From NCBI RefSeq assembly GCF_000801315.1, contig NZ_CP010054.1, positions 1,860,001-1,924,000 on the forward strand: a DNA stretch of 64,000 nt, written 5' to 3'. The translations under genes and the position numbers were made by a program. The notes below the pieces were generated by a model, which saw only the letters and a program-made list of their open reading frames with translations, was not told the DNA's origin and did not search any database. The number at the start of each line of letters is the position of its first letter. The stretch's first letter is position 1. The DNA is from Hymenobacter sp. DG25B. Its GTDB lineage: Bacteria > Bacteroidota > Bacteroidia > Cytophagales > Hymenobacteraceae. Below, one piece after another: positions 33,935 to 42,812 of the stretch.

Positions 33935-35035
33935 TTACTTCAGGCGAACCAGGGTTGCGCCGTAGCCGAACTTCTCTTTGCGGGCATCCTCAAAAAACTT
34001 AATGTCGCGGTTGCGGCTCAGTAGCTTGTGGATTTCCTTGCGCAGGGTGCCGTTGCCGGCGCCGTGAATGAAGACAATTTCGTGCATGTTGGTGGCCAGG
34101 GCCCGGCTCAGGGCATCTTCAAACACATCCAGCTGCAGCTTGAGCATGGCGGTGTTGGAGAGGCCTTCGGCTCCCTCGGGGCGCAGGGCCTCAATGTGCA
34201 GATCCAGCTCGTGCGGCGGCGCTACCAGGGCTTTAGCCGGTTCCGGCGCCGGCGCAATGGCGGCCGGTTTAGCGGGGGCATCGCCAGAAAGCTGCTGCTT
34301 TAAGGCTTCGGCCAGTTTTTCGGGTGGCAGGGCCAGAGCCGCGGCGGGTTTCTCATCCAGCTGAAACAGGTAGGCTTCGCGCTGAAGCAGCGGGGCCTGC
34401 TGCCGGCTCTTGTAGAATGTAGCCGCTTTGAAGGCCACGCGCTTGGTGAGCAGCTCAAACGCCGAAGCGCCGTTTACCTGGTGCGGCAGTACCTGCAGCA
34501 CATAGGCGGGCCACTGTTCAAAATCCTTCAGGTGCAAGTGGGCCAGCGGCTTGCTGGCCTGCTTGGGCCCCAGCTTATCGGCTACCAGACCGCGGTAAGG
34601 GCGGTCGGGGCGCTCCTCGCCGCAGGTGAACAGCACATCGGCCTCGGTATTGTTGAGCAACTGTACCGAAAGCAGCTCCGGTGCCTGGTGGGTGAGGGCC
34701 AGGTACAGGCCTTTCTGCGCGGCGGGCAGCGGGGCCGGGGCTTTGGGCTGATCGGGCTGTGCGGCGCCCTGGCTGGCCGGGGCCGCAGCGGACGCGCTGA
34801 CCGGTCGGGCGGCCGCTGGCTTGGTGCCTTTTCCCATCTGGCCGGGTTTGAGAACAGGAGCGGTGCGGTCGAAGGCTTTGCCTTCTTCGGCGGCTACTAC
34901 TACCACCTCGCGGCGCAGTACGGGAATGGTAAAATCGTTATCAATAGCTACTTCTACCAGGTCGTTGTCGAGGATGCGGGTAATAATGCCCTCTTCGCGG
35001 CCGGTCAGTAGGCGGACTCTGTCTCCTACGTTCAT
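33935..35035 (-). CDS. DUF2027/Smr-domain protein
   Basis: 366 aa from the ATG at 35035 (MNVGDRVRLLTGREEG). The N-terminal segment is KOW/Tudor-like, followed by an Ala/Pro-rich linker with LKPGQMGKGTKPAAA, a central DUF2027 domain (GLYLALTHQAPELLSVQLLN), and a C-terminal Smr domain: ELDLHIEALRPEGAEGL, then IVFIHGAGNGTLRKEIHKLL near residue 330 and KFGYGATLVRLK at the end. The HGxGxG signature is intact. Smr domains bind nucleic acids and can nick DNA or RNA; in MutS2 and related proteins they act in recombination or ribosome rescue. The frame stays open upstream to 35365, but that part is shadow of the next gene. Confidence 0.88.
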   Translation of the reverse strand: MNVGDRVRLLTGREEGIITRILDNDLVEVAIDNDFTIPVLRREVVVVAAEEGKAFDRTAPVLKPGQMGKGTKPAAARPVSASAAAPASQGAAQPDQPKAPAPLPAAQKGLYLALTHQAPELLSVQLLNNTEADVLFTCGEERPDRPYRGLVADKLGPKQASKPLAHLHLKDFEQWPAYVLQVLPHQVNGASAFELLTKRVAFKAATFYKSRQQAPLLQREAYLFQLDEKPAAALALPPEKLAEALKQQLSGDAPAKPAAIAPAPEPAKALVAPPHELDLHIEALRPEGAEGLSNTAMLKLQLDVFEDALSRALATNMHEIVFIHGAGNGTLRKEIHKLLSRNRDIKFFEDARKEKFGYGATLVRLK

Positions 35036-35141
35036 ATCAAAAAAGAAAAAAGTCAGTTGGAATAGGTGCAACAAAGGTAACGCGCAAAAAACGCCCGCGG
35101 CTGAGCCAAACGTATGAAACGACTCCGTAATTAGGCTGGGG

Positions 35142-36050
35142 CTACCAGTACAGCCCGTGCAGCACCATGCCGCGCCGCTTGTTATACTCCAAAGCCGGGG
35201 CGGGCAGATGAAAAATACTGGCCACGTAGAACACCCGGCGCAGGAGCTTGCTGCGCGTGGGAATACGGCGCAAATCAACATCCAGGGAAAGGTAGTACTG
35301 GCGGTAGGGGTGCAGGCCCAGGGCGGCGTTGGCGTCCGCATCGTTGTACACCATTTGCTGGGCACCGTAGCCCAGGGCGGGCTGCAGCCAGCGCGGCCAG
35401 CGGCTGGTGGCGGGCAGCCAGGCTCTGATATCGGCGCACAGCCAGTAGGTTTGGCCGTTGTAGTCTTTCAGGTGCTTTTCGGCCAGGCTTTGGCCCAATA
35501 CGTTGGGGCGCAGGCCGGCGTAGCGGGTGGTATGGAAGGAATACTTGGGCATGAAGCGCACGTCCTGCCAGGCCAGCTGCTGGGCCAGTACCCCCGCCGA
35601 GCCCAGAAAATTGGCGGCCAGATCGGTAGCGGAAGCGCCATACTGCGGGTCGCGGCCGTCCAGCAGCTCAATGGGGCTTTGCAGCAGAAAACCCACCATG
35701 CTGCCGTACCAGATGGCCTTTTTTTGCGGCACTCCCGACCACTGCAGCATATCCACAGCGCCGCGGCTTTCGTGAAAGGCACCCCAGAAGTGGCCGGCTT
35801 TGTCCATCTGCTTCCACTCCGGCAGGTCATTAAACCAGTGTAATTCAGTGCGGGGGCCGGTGTACCACCCTTCGCTCAGCAGATAAAGCGTGCCAGCGTA
35901 GGCAGCCGTGCCCGCGCCCAGCAACAAGGGCAGTCGGTGGGCGGAAGTAGTGCGGGCGGTATCGGGGGAAGCCAGCGGCACCTGGGCCGCGCCGCGCAGG
36001 GCCGTGAGCAGGAGCAGGCAAAATCCGAATGTACGCGCGTACCACGCCAT
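35142..36050 (-). CDS. DUF2279 family envelope protein
   Basis: 302 aa from the ATG at 36050, with signal peptide (TFGFCLLLLTALRGAAQ). DUF2279 features: WFNDLPEWKQMDKAGHFWGAF (Asp-Lys-x-x-H motif) near residue 75, then QSPIELLDGRDPQYGASATDLAANFLG near residue 120. The family is predicted to be envelope-located and remains uncharacterised. A TAGTTTTG promoter element at 36093-36100 fits this start and rules out the in-frame ATG at 36095, which would precede the transcription start. Confidence 0.85.
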   Translation of the reverse strand: MAWYARTFGFCLLLLTALRGAAQVPLASPDTARTTSAHRLPLLLGAGTAAYAGTLYLLSEGWYTGPRTELHWFNDLPEWKQMDKAGHFWGAFHESRGAVDMLQWSGVPQKKAIWYGSMVGFLLQSPIELLDGRDPQYGASATDLAANFLGSAGVLAQQLAWQDVRFMPKYSFHTTRYAGLRPNVLGQSLAEKHLKDYNGQTYWLCADIRAWLPATSRWPRWLQPALGYGAQQMVYNDADANAALGLHPYRQYYLSLDVDLRRIPTRSKLLRRVFYVASIFHLPAPALEYNKRRGMVLHGLYW

Positions 36051-36092
36051 ATTTCCTCTTTTTTGCCGGCACAGAGGGGCGCGGTCATCCCT

Positions 36093-36100
36093 CAAAACTA
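36093..36100 (-). promoter_or_regulatory. Promoter -7 element (TAGTTTTG) of the DUF2279 gene
   Basis: Exact TAnnTTTG on the minus strand. The start of transcription would be near 36087, giving a leader of about 37 nt. No good -33 TTG was found. Confidence 0.55.
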
Positions 36101-36241
36101 CAATAAAACCGCCGCTGTCCTTTGGTAGCCCAGCTCGGCGGTGGTATCTTTAAGATTCGGAACCCTGCGTTTACGACGAATTTTCGCTGTTTTCGTCTCC
36201 TTCGCGAAATTCCTTCTGTTTTCCCACACAACTTCTGTTTA

Positions 36242-39121
36242 ATGAAATCACTTCGACTTCTCATGCTATGGCTGGTCAGCCTGGCCACGCTGCCCGTAGT
36301 GCAGGCCCAGGTGGTTACGGCCCAGCCAACCTTCTTCACGGCTACCGATCAGGTGACGCTTACCTTCGACGCAACTCAGGGTACTGGTGGTTTGAAAGGC
36401 TACACCGGTGACGTATACATCTGGACTGGCGTTATCACGGACAAGAGCACCAATGATAGTGATTGGAAAGCCGTGGTGGGTACGAGCTTTAGCGCTCCTA
36501 TTGCTAAGGAGAAGATGACGCGTAGCACCACCAATGCTAACCTCTATACCATCACCCTCACTCCCCGTACCTACTACGATAAGCTTGCTGCTACGGATAA
36601 GATCCTGAAGCTGGCAATGGTTTTCCGGGGTGCCAATGGCTCACCTGAAGGCAAGGGCACCGGCGGCAAAGACATTCTGGTGGATGTGGCGCAAACGTCT
36701 GCGCTGTCCGTACGACTCACCAGCCCCACCACGGGCCAGTTCGTTACTAAAAATTCCAGCGTAAGCGTATCGGGCACGGCCTCGGCGGCATCTACTCTCA
36801 CCCTTACGCTGAATGGCACGCAGGTAGATCAGAAAACCAGCGCTACCACCCTGACCAAGGACGTTACCCTGACCCAGGAGGGAAGCAATGTGCTGAAACT
36901 AACGGCTACCAACGGCGGCGTTACGGCCACAGACGAAGTAACCGTGTTTGTAAGCCCGGCTACTACCATTGCCGCTCTGCCAGCAGGTGCCAAGAAAGAT
37001 GGAGTTACTTATCTGAATGGCGGCACGTCCGTTATTCTGAGTTTGACGGCCCCAAACAAGACCACCGCTTACGTCCTCGGCGACTTCAATAACTGGCTGG
37101 CGGACACCAAGTACCAGATGAGCAAAACCAGCGCCACCGACAACGTGAACACGCGCTGGTGGGTGAAGATTGACGGTCTCACGGCCGGTCAGGAGTATGC
37201 TTATCAGTATCTGGTAGATGGTGTGCGCGTAGCGGACCCCTACACCGAGAAAGTGCTGGACCCCAATAATGACCAGTACATTCCGGCTGTTACCTACCCT
37301 AACCTGAAGGCGTACCCCACCGGCAAAACCACCGGCATTGTATCCGTACTGCAAACCAATGCCCCGGAGTATACCTGGCAGGTAACCAACTTCCAGCGTC
37401 CCAGTAAGTTGGATATGGTGGTATATGAGCTGCTGGTGCGCGACTTTGTAGCGCGCCACGATTACAAAACCGTCACCGATTCTCTGGATTATATTAAACG
37501 CTTGGGTATTAATGTACTGGAGCTGCTGCCCGTAAACGAGTTTGAAGGCAACGAAAGCTGGGGCTACAATCCCTCGTTCTACTTTGCTCCTGACAAGTAC
37601 TACGGCACCAAGAACGACCTGAAGAAACTCATCGACGAAGCGCACAAGCGCGGTATTGCCGTGGTGCTGGATATGGTTCTGAACCACTCCTTCGGCCAGA
37701 GCCCCATGGTGCAGCTATACAGCAGCAACAGCCCCTGGTTCAATGCTACGCCTACGCACCCTTATAACGTAGGTACTGACTTCAACCACGAAAGCGACTA
37801 TACCCGCTATTTCTCGAAAGAAGTAATCAAGTTCTGGCTGCAGGAGTACCACATCGATGGCTACCGCTATGACCTGGCGGGCGGTTTCAGCCAGGTGCAG
37901 AAAACAGAGGCTACTTATGAGTCGGTATTTGACCAGTCGCGGGTGAATATCTGGAAAGACTACTACGCCGCGCAGCAGGCGGCCAGCGCCGGCTCCTATG
38001 CCATTCTGGAAACGTTTGTGGCTACTGAAGAAGCCAAGGCACTGTCCGCCGCCGGCCTCATGCTGTGGGGCAAAATGACCACCAACTACAATGAGGCCAC
38101 CATGGGCTACAACGATGGCAGCAAGTCGGACTTCAGCTATGGCTACTTCAAGCAGCGCGGCTTCACGGAGCCCAACCTGGTTACCTACATGGAAAGCCAC
38201 GACGAGGACCGCCTGATGTACAAGAACCTGCGTTTTGGCAACAGCGCAGGCTCTTACTCGGTGAAGAACCTGAATACGGCCCTGGCCCGTCAGGAATTGG
38301 CAGCCGCTTTCTTCTTTACCGTGCCCGGCCCGCGCATGATCTGGCAGTTTGGCGAGGTTGGCTACGACAAGGGCATCTTTATGTGCCCTGACGGCAAGTA
38401 CCCCGGTGATGATGAAACCGACCCTAAAAACTACGGCAAAGACCAGAGCTGCAAGCTCAGCAACAAGCCGGCCCTGTGGGACTACTACGACAATGCCAAC
38501 CGTCGTCGCCTCTACGATGTATACCGCAGCCTGATTCAGTTGAAGAAGGATGAGCCGGTATTTGAGAACTACACCTCCTTCACGCAGGATGTTGGCGGCG
38601 CCGTGAAATCCATTCACCTGAACAACACGGACCAGAATGTTACGGTGCTGGGCAACTTCGATGTGAAGTCGGCTACGGTGAACCCCAAGTTCCAGAAAGC
38701 GGGCACCTGGTACAACTACCTGGACGGCACCAGCCTCAAAATCAAGAATACCGACAGCACCTTCACGCTGGCTCCCGGGCAGTACTACGTGTATCTATCG
38801 AAGAAAGTAGCCAAGCCGGCGGGTACGGTGCTGGCTACGCGCAACGAGCGGGCTGCTATGGCGCTGGGCTACTCAGTGGCTCCTAACCCCACCAGCTCGG
38901 TCGCCCTGCTGCGCTACACGCTGCCCCAGGCTACGGCCGTGCAAGTAACGGTACTGAACCTGCTGGGCGCCACCGTGCGTACGCTGCCCGGCACGGGCAA
39001 GCAGTCGGCCGGGGCGCATACTCTCAGCATCCCGGTGGAAAACCTGGCCAACGGTATCTACCTCATTCGTATGCAGGCCGGTGAGCAGCAGGTAACCACC
39101 CGCCTGCAGGTGCAGCACTAA
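36242..39121 (+). CDS. Secreted GH13 alpha-amylase with T9SS sorting domain
   Basis: 959 aa from the ATG at 36242, which gives signal peptide MKSLRLLMLWLVSLATLPVVQA. Domains in order: a beta-rich region (about 25-155), an Ig-like region (VRLTSPTTGQFVTKNSSVSV, about 158-240), CBM48-like SLTAPNKTTAYVLGDFNNWL (about 260-350), the GH13 barrel (about 395-800), and a T9SS type A tail (YSVAPNPTSSVALLRYTLP to the end). GH13 regions are DMVLNHS (near 478), GYRYDLAGGF with the nucleophile Asp (near 540), ILETFV with the Glu acid/base (near 588), and MESHDEDRL (near 650). It should cleave starch or similar alpha-glucan at the cell surface or outside and feed the SusCDE system nearby. Confidence 0.93.
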   Translation: MKSLRLLMLWLVSLATLPVVQAQVVTAQPTFFTATDQVTLTFDATQGTGGLKGYTGDVYIWTGVITDKSTNDSDWKAVVGTSFSAPIAKEKMTRSTTNANLYTITLTPRTYYDKLAATDKILKLAMVFRGANGSPEGKGTGGKDILVDVAQTSALSVRLTSPTTGQFVTKNSSVSVSGTASAASTLTLTLNGTQVDQKTSATTLTKDVTLTQEGSNVLKLTATNGGVTATDEVTVFVSPATTIAALPAGAKKDGVTYLNGGTSVILSLTAPNKTTAYVLGDFNNWLADTKYQMSKTSATDNVNTRWWVKIDGLTAGQEYAYQYLVDGVRVADPYTEKVLDPNNDQYIPAVTYPNLKAYPTGKTTGIVSVLQTNAPEYTWQVTNFQRPSKLDMVVYELLVRDFVARHDYKTVTDSLDYIKRLGINVLELLPVNEFEGNESWGYNPSFYFAPDKYYGTKNDLKKLIDEAHKRGIAVVLDMVLNHSFGQSPMVQLYSSNSPWFNATPTHPYNVGTDFNHESDYTRYFSKEVIKFWLQEYHIDGYRYDLAGGFSQVQKTEATYESVFDQSRVNIWKDYYAAQQAASAGSYAILETFVATEEAKALSAAGLMLWGKMTTNYNEATMGYNDGSKSDFSYGYFKQRGFTEPNLVTYMESHDEDRLMYKNLRFGNSAGSYSVKNLNTALARQELAAAFFFTVPGPRMIWQFGEVGYDKGIFMCPDGKYPGDDETDPKNYGKDQSCKLSNKPALWDYYDNANRRRLYDVYRSLIQLKKDEPVFENYTSFTQDVGGAVKSIHLNNTDQNVTVLGNFDVKSATVNPKFQKAGTWYNYLDGTSLKIKNTDSTFTLAPGQYYVYLSKKVAKPAGTVLATRNERAAMALGYSVAPNPTSSVALLRYTLPQATAVQVTVLNLLGATVRTLPGTGKQSAGAHTLSIPVENLANGIYLIRMQAGEQQVTTRLQVQH

Positions 39122-39161
39122 TTTGGCTAATGGCTGATGGCTATTAGCTTCTTACACCATA

Positions 39162-39197
39162 AAAAGAGCCGCCTCACATTTGTGAGGCGGCTCTTTT
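39162..39197. terminator. Bidirectional terminator
   Basis: A 16-bp perfect stem (AAAAGAGCCGCCTCAC) with a four-base loop between convergent amylase and sugar kinase genes, with A and T runs on both sides. Confidence 0.9.
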
Positions 39198-39254
39198 ATT
39201 TACTGTGATGCCGTTTAGCAAGCCATCAGCTATTAGCTAACAGCCACACGGCTT

Positions 39255-40097
39255 TTAGCCATTGATGTGGTATTGCACCAGGTCATCGATAGGGGAGCGG
39301 ATGATTTTACCCACTTCCATGCCGTGGCTTTTGGCCACCTGCTCCAGCACGTCGCGGAAGTTATAGCCCACGGAGCCCACGCAGTTGAAGGAGTAGTTCT
39401 GGAAGTTGGGATAATGCGTTACCAGGTTGCGGAAGAAGGTTTCAAACCCATCCAGTACAATCTCGCGGCAGTAGCTGATGTTGTTGTGGTCGTAGGCAAA
39501 CTTGCTGAACGAGGCCAGGAAGCGGTTGGGCAGGGGCTGGTTGTAGAGACGGTCAAAGATTTCCTCATTGGTCAGGCCATACTGGTCTTTAAAGGCATCC
39601 TGTAAACCATCGGGCAGGTAGCCGCGCATGAAGTCGCGCAGCAGGCGCTTGCCAATGAACGAGCCGCTGCCTTCATCGCCCAGGAAATACCCCAGCGAAT
39701 CAATGTTCAGCTCCACGTCTTTGCCATTATACAGGCAGGTGTTGGTGCCGGTACCCAGAATGGCGGCAAAGCCCATATTGCGGCCCAGCAGGGCCCGGGC
39801 AGCGGCCAGCAAATCGTGGCCCACATATACTTTCGAGCTGGTGAAAACCTGCCGCATAGCGCGCTCTACAATCTCTACCTTCTCCGGGACGGAGCAGCCG
39901 GCGCCATAGTAATATACTTCCGTCACTTCCGCGCGGGGCAGCGTATCAGGCAGGCTCTTTTCCAAAGAGGCTACTATACCGGGCGTATCAATAAAATACG
40001 GGTTGTAGCCTTCGGTGTTGAAATAGATTTTGGTGCCCGCATTGTCAATCTGGCACCAGTTGGTTTTGGTAGAGCCGCCGTCGGCAATAATGATCAT
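39255..40097 (-). CDS. N-acetylglucosamine kinase-like (BadF/BadG ATPase family)
   Basis: 280 aa, normal for this group. The phosphate-1 loop is ADGGSTKTNWCQID at the N-terminus; TGYNPYF-like EGYNPYFID follows; LGTGTNTCLYNG and LGYFLGDEGSGSFIGKRLLRDF complete the ASKHA nucleotide-binding fold and are typical of Bacteroidota N-acetylglucosamine kinases. The reaction is ATP-dependent phosphorylation of an amino sugar, though a glucose-like substrate cannot be excluded here beside a starch locus. A TATCTTTA box on the minus strand at 40136-40143 is a plausible -7 element. The gene is convergent with the amylase gene. Confidence 0.85.
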   Translation of the reverse strand: MIIIADGGSTKTNWCQIDNAGTKIYFNTEGYNPYFIDTPGIVASLEKSLPDTLPRAEVTEVYYYGAGCSVPEKVEIVERAMRQVFTSSKVYVGHDLLAAARALLGRNMGFAAILGTGTNTCLYNGKDVELNIDSLGYFLGDEGSGSFIGKRLLRDFMRGYLPDGLQDAFKDQYGLTNEEIFDRLYNQPLPNRFLASFSKFAYDHNNISYCREIVLDGFETFFRNLVTHYPNFQNYSFNCVGSVGYNFRDVLEQVAKSHGMEVGKIIRSPIDDLVQYHING

Positions 40098-40468
40098 ATG
40101 AGAAGGGTTGGACGTTTGCAGAACTAGAGGAGGGGTAAAGATAACAGGACCGGAAAATTAATAACCGCGCCAGCGGAATAAGATTGAACAAATACCAGCG
40201 CTTTCCGACCTGGTAGCCAGTGGTTTCATTTGTGCAAAATGATGGCCGATTGCAACCTTTTTCTAGGTAAGTTGCTAAAGCATAAGAACAACGTCTGCTA
40301 CCTTACGCCCACTGCTGCTGAGCTTGCATCAAGGAATTCCAATTCTTTCCTCTTTATGGCGCTGACAGCACCTGGCCAGGGGTAAATTCGCTTGGTTTAG
40401 CCGTTTCTCACGTTACTTTTTGCATTACCACCTTTCCATTTTTCATGTCCTAAACCTTTACCATTCCA
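40098..40468. other. Intergenic region without a gene
   Basis: 371 bp between divergent genes. I find no coding region and no long repeat. It holds the likely kinase promoter (TATCTTTA, minus, 40136-40143) and a plus-strand TACTTTTTGC near 40415-40424 that may serve the next gene. Confidence 0.6.
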
Positions 40469-41572
40469 ATGAGAAAATTACTTACTCTCGCTGCGGCAGG
40501 CGCCTTAGCGTCCGCTGCCTTTACTGCCCAGGCCCAAGTGGTATTAGACGGCCAAGTGCTGCCAACGGAGAACTACACGAAAATAGGTGAGTATACCAGC
40601 ACCGTGCGAGGCTTCGGCCCACATGGCCTGGCAGCACTTTATGCCAAAACCACCGATACCAAACTGTACATTGCCCTGACTGGTGCGCTGGAAACTAATG
40701 GTAACTCTTTTCAGATATATCTGAACATACCTGGAAAAACAGGAGTGCCTTCTGGTACTGCCTTACCCGCCAGCAATATTACCGGCACTTCCTTTCAGGC
40801 GGCAAAGCCTGTAATGGAAATGGAAGTTGACTATGCCTTTGGTGTGAAAGGTGGTGCCACGGCTTCTACCGGAAGCATTATTGATTATACCCGCCTGGTA
40901 GGCACAGGTACAGATGCTAAAGCTACGGATCAAGTAATTGGAGACTTAGCTAATCTGGGTACAGCAGTAACTGTACCGGCCGCTACCACGGGTAATCTGA
41001 ACAAAACCAGAATGGCGTTTCTTAATGTCAACTTACTCACGGCTCATACCGGGACGGAAGGACTGGAAATTGAGTTGGATAAAGCTGATTTAGGCATTGC
41101 CAATGATGCCGTGATACAGCTATTCGCAGCGCAGAATAACGGTGACGGTGGCTTCTTCTCTTCGGATGTTATTCCGGAGGTGACGGGAAATACGGCACCG
41201 CAAACTGCTCCCATCGGCACTAATAATGAAGGTAACCTAGGAACCAACCCCAATTTTGTTACGCTTCCTGGAACCCAGGTTATTAATTATACGGCCACTA
41301 TCACGGCCAGCCGTGCGGAAGTAGCGCGTACCCTCGGTTTTGGTATTTACCCTAATCCCGCCCGCGAAGCTAAAATCGTGTATACGGTGCAAGGCCGGCA
41401 GGATGTAGCCCTAGAAGTGGTGAACCTGCTGGGCCAGCGCGTACGCACGCTGGCGGCTGTTAAGCAGGCAGGTCGGCAGGAGTATAAGCTCTCTGATTTG
41501 CGGGCCGGTACTTACCTGGTAAAGCTGCGCGTAGGCGACCAGCTGACCAGCCAGAAGCTGGTGATTAACTAA
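40469..41572 (+). CDS. Secreted T9SS-cargo protein of unknown function
   Basis: 367 aa with signal peptide MRKLLTLAAAGALASAAFTAQA. The mature region begins QVVLDGQVLPTENYTKIGEY and is beta-rich, with LYIALTGALETNGNSFQIYL near residue 70, consistent with a carbohydrate-binding or DOMON-like jelly roll. The last 75 residues are a T9SS type A sorting domain: LGFGIYPNPAREAKIVYTVQ, LEVVNLLGQRVRTLA and YLVKLRVGDQLTSQKLVIN. It should be exported through the outer membrane by T9SS. Position beside susE/D/C suggests a role in glycan handling, but no catalytic motif is visible. Confidence 0.87.
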   Translation: MRKLLTLAAAGALASAAFTAQAQVVLDGQVLPTENYTKIGEYTSTVRGFGPHGLAALYAKTTDTKLYIALTGALETNGNSFQIYLNIPGKTGVPSGTALPASNITGTSFQAAKPVMEMEVDYAFGVKGGATASTGSIIDYTRLVGTGTDAKATDQVIGDLANLGTAVTVPAATTGNLNKTRMAFLNVNLLTAHTGTEGLEIELDKADLGIANDAVIQLFAAQNNGDGGFFSSDVIPEVTGNTAPQTAPIGTNNEGNLGTNPNFVTLPGTQVINYTATITASRAEVARTLGFGIYPNPAREAKIVYTVQGRQDVALEVVNLLGQRVRTLAAVKQAGRQEYKLSDLRAGTYLVKLRVGDQLTSQKLVIN

Positions 41573-41594
41573 TTGCAGAACTGTATTAGCAACA

Positions 41595-41627
41595 AAAAAG
41601 CCCCGCTGCTCAGCAGCGGGGCTTTTT
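41595..41627. terminator. Bidirectional terminator
   Basis: GCCCCGCTGCT and AGCAGCGGGGC form a compact perfect palindrome with A5-6 before and T5 after, between the convergent T9SS cargo gene and susE. Confidence 0.9.
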
Positions 41628-41649
41628 ATTTAAAGCTCAACGAGCAGTC

Positions 41650-42702
41650 CTATTGCTTAGCTAAGGAATAGCTATAGTTGCCCTTGCCTTTGCTTAAATC
41701 AAGGGTAATCGTATAGGTGCCAGCCTCGGTAATCTGGATGTTTTTACCATCGTAGTCAGGCATACCATTAGGCTCGTTGTCGCCAAAGTTCTTGTCGGCA
41801 TCCCAGCTGTTGGTACGGAACTTCATTTCACCAGCTTTAAGAGCGGTAGTAATGGTCCATACGCCTTTGGTAGCGTCATAGGTCATGGGCGTATCAGAAT
41901 TCCAATCATTGGCCGTAGCGGAGCCAATGATGCCCCAGGACGTCTTGAGCAGGGAATAGCTGTTAGTATTCAGGTTTACAATGATTCTGTAGTAGCCGGC
42001 ACCTGGAATCATCAGGTCGCTGCCTTTCGGCTTCAGACCAAAGGCAGTACCATCGCTACCAAAGTCATTGTCCCAGTTGCGGGCAGGCGTGAATTTGAAG
42101 CCACCAGCTTCCGTGAAGTTCACGTAGCCTTCATACACCTTATCATCAGCGGGCGAGGCCAGCAGAGGAGCCGTTTGCGGGCTCCAGCCCTGATGGTTAC
42201 CCGGTACATAAAGGGCCGGATAGGTAATGAAAGAAAGATAAGGAGAGCCTGACAGGGTAGTAGAAGCCGACATCATGGCTTTTACTGGGTTTGCAGGCGC
42301 ATTCGTGGTCAGGTTAGAAACCACCCGTACCTCTACCTGCGAGTCGGTGCCCGGGGTCAGACCAAGCGCCAGCATAGCAGCGTTAATTTCACTTACGGTG
42401 AAGGTCTTTTCCAAGCTGCTGCCCGCGTTGACGTTATACGGTTTCGCAAACTTGTTGTCCTTCTTGTCAAACTGGATAGTGTACGTTTGGGCAGCGCTAT
42501 AGCCATAGGAGGCTGGCTTCCAGGTATACTTTACAGCAGGCGAGCTGGCATTTTCCTGTACCAGCGAAACGCTGGCAGCAGAAGCCGTGAGCGTAGGAGC
42601 GTCACCTGGCTGAGCTACAACTTTTACTTCATCCTTCTCGCAAGAAGAAAAAAGAAAGACGGCTGCACAGACCCCTACTAGTTGGGTAAGCCAATTTTTC
42701 AT
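41650..42702 (-). CDS. susE: SusE-type outer membrane starch-binding lipoprotein
   Basis: 350 aa with lipobox VFLFSSC (Cys near residue 21). The first domain is the SusE N-terminal Ig-like fold (VKYTWKPASYGYSAAQTYTIQF). It is followed by two starch-binding modules: YVPGNHQGWSPQTAPLL near residue 165, and a second near 260 with WGIIGSATANDWNSDTPM and MKFRTNSWDADKNFGDN. SusE-like proteins sit on the outer surface and bind starch beside SusC/SusD. It is the last gene of a susC-susD-susE operon. Bacteroides SusE is the closest named relative; specificity for starch is inferred from the amylase next to it. Confidence 0.9.
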   Translation of the reverse strand: MKNWLTQLVGVCAAVFLFSSCEKDEVKVVAQPGDAPTLTASAASVSLVQENASSPAVKYTWKPASYGYSAAQTYTIQFDKKDNKFAKPYNVNAGSSLEKTFTVSEINAAMLALGLTPGTDSQVEVRVVSNLTTNAPANPVKAMMSASTTLSGSPYLSFITYPALYVPGNHQGWSPQTAPLLASPADDKVYEGYVNFTEAGGFKFTPARNWDNDFGSDGTAFGLKPKGSDLMIPGAGYYRIIVNLNTNSYSLLKTSWGIIGSATANDWNSDTPMTYDATKGVWTITTALKAGEMKFRTNSWDADKNFGDNEPNGMPDYDGKNIQITEAGTYTITLDLSKGKGNYSYSLAKQ

Positions 42703-42812
42703 GTTTTACAGATCGTTAAAACGAATGTGGGATTGGGAAAAGCTTCTCTAACGGGTGTTGAACAGCAACCTGCCGGCGCTTTGTTCAACGCCCGTTAGAA
42801 AACTTTATCCGA

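Noticed and set aside
35036-35365. Upstream extension of the Smr-domain gene
   Set aside because: The added 110 residues are Cys/Trp/Pro-rich and overlap the DUF2279 gene in another frame; the family start is at 35035.
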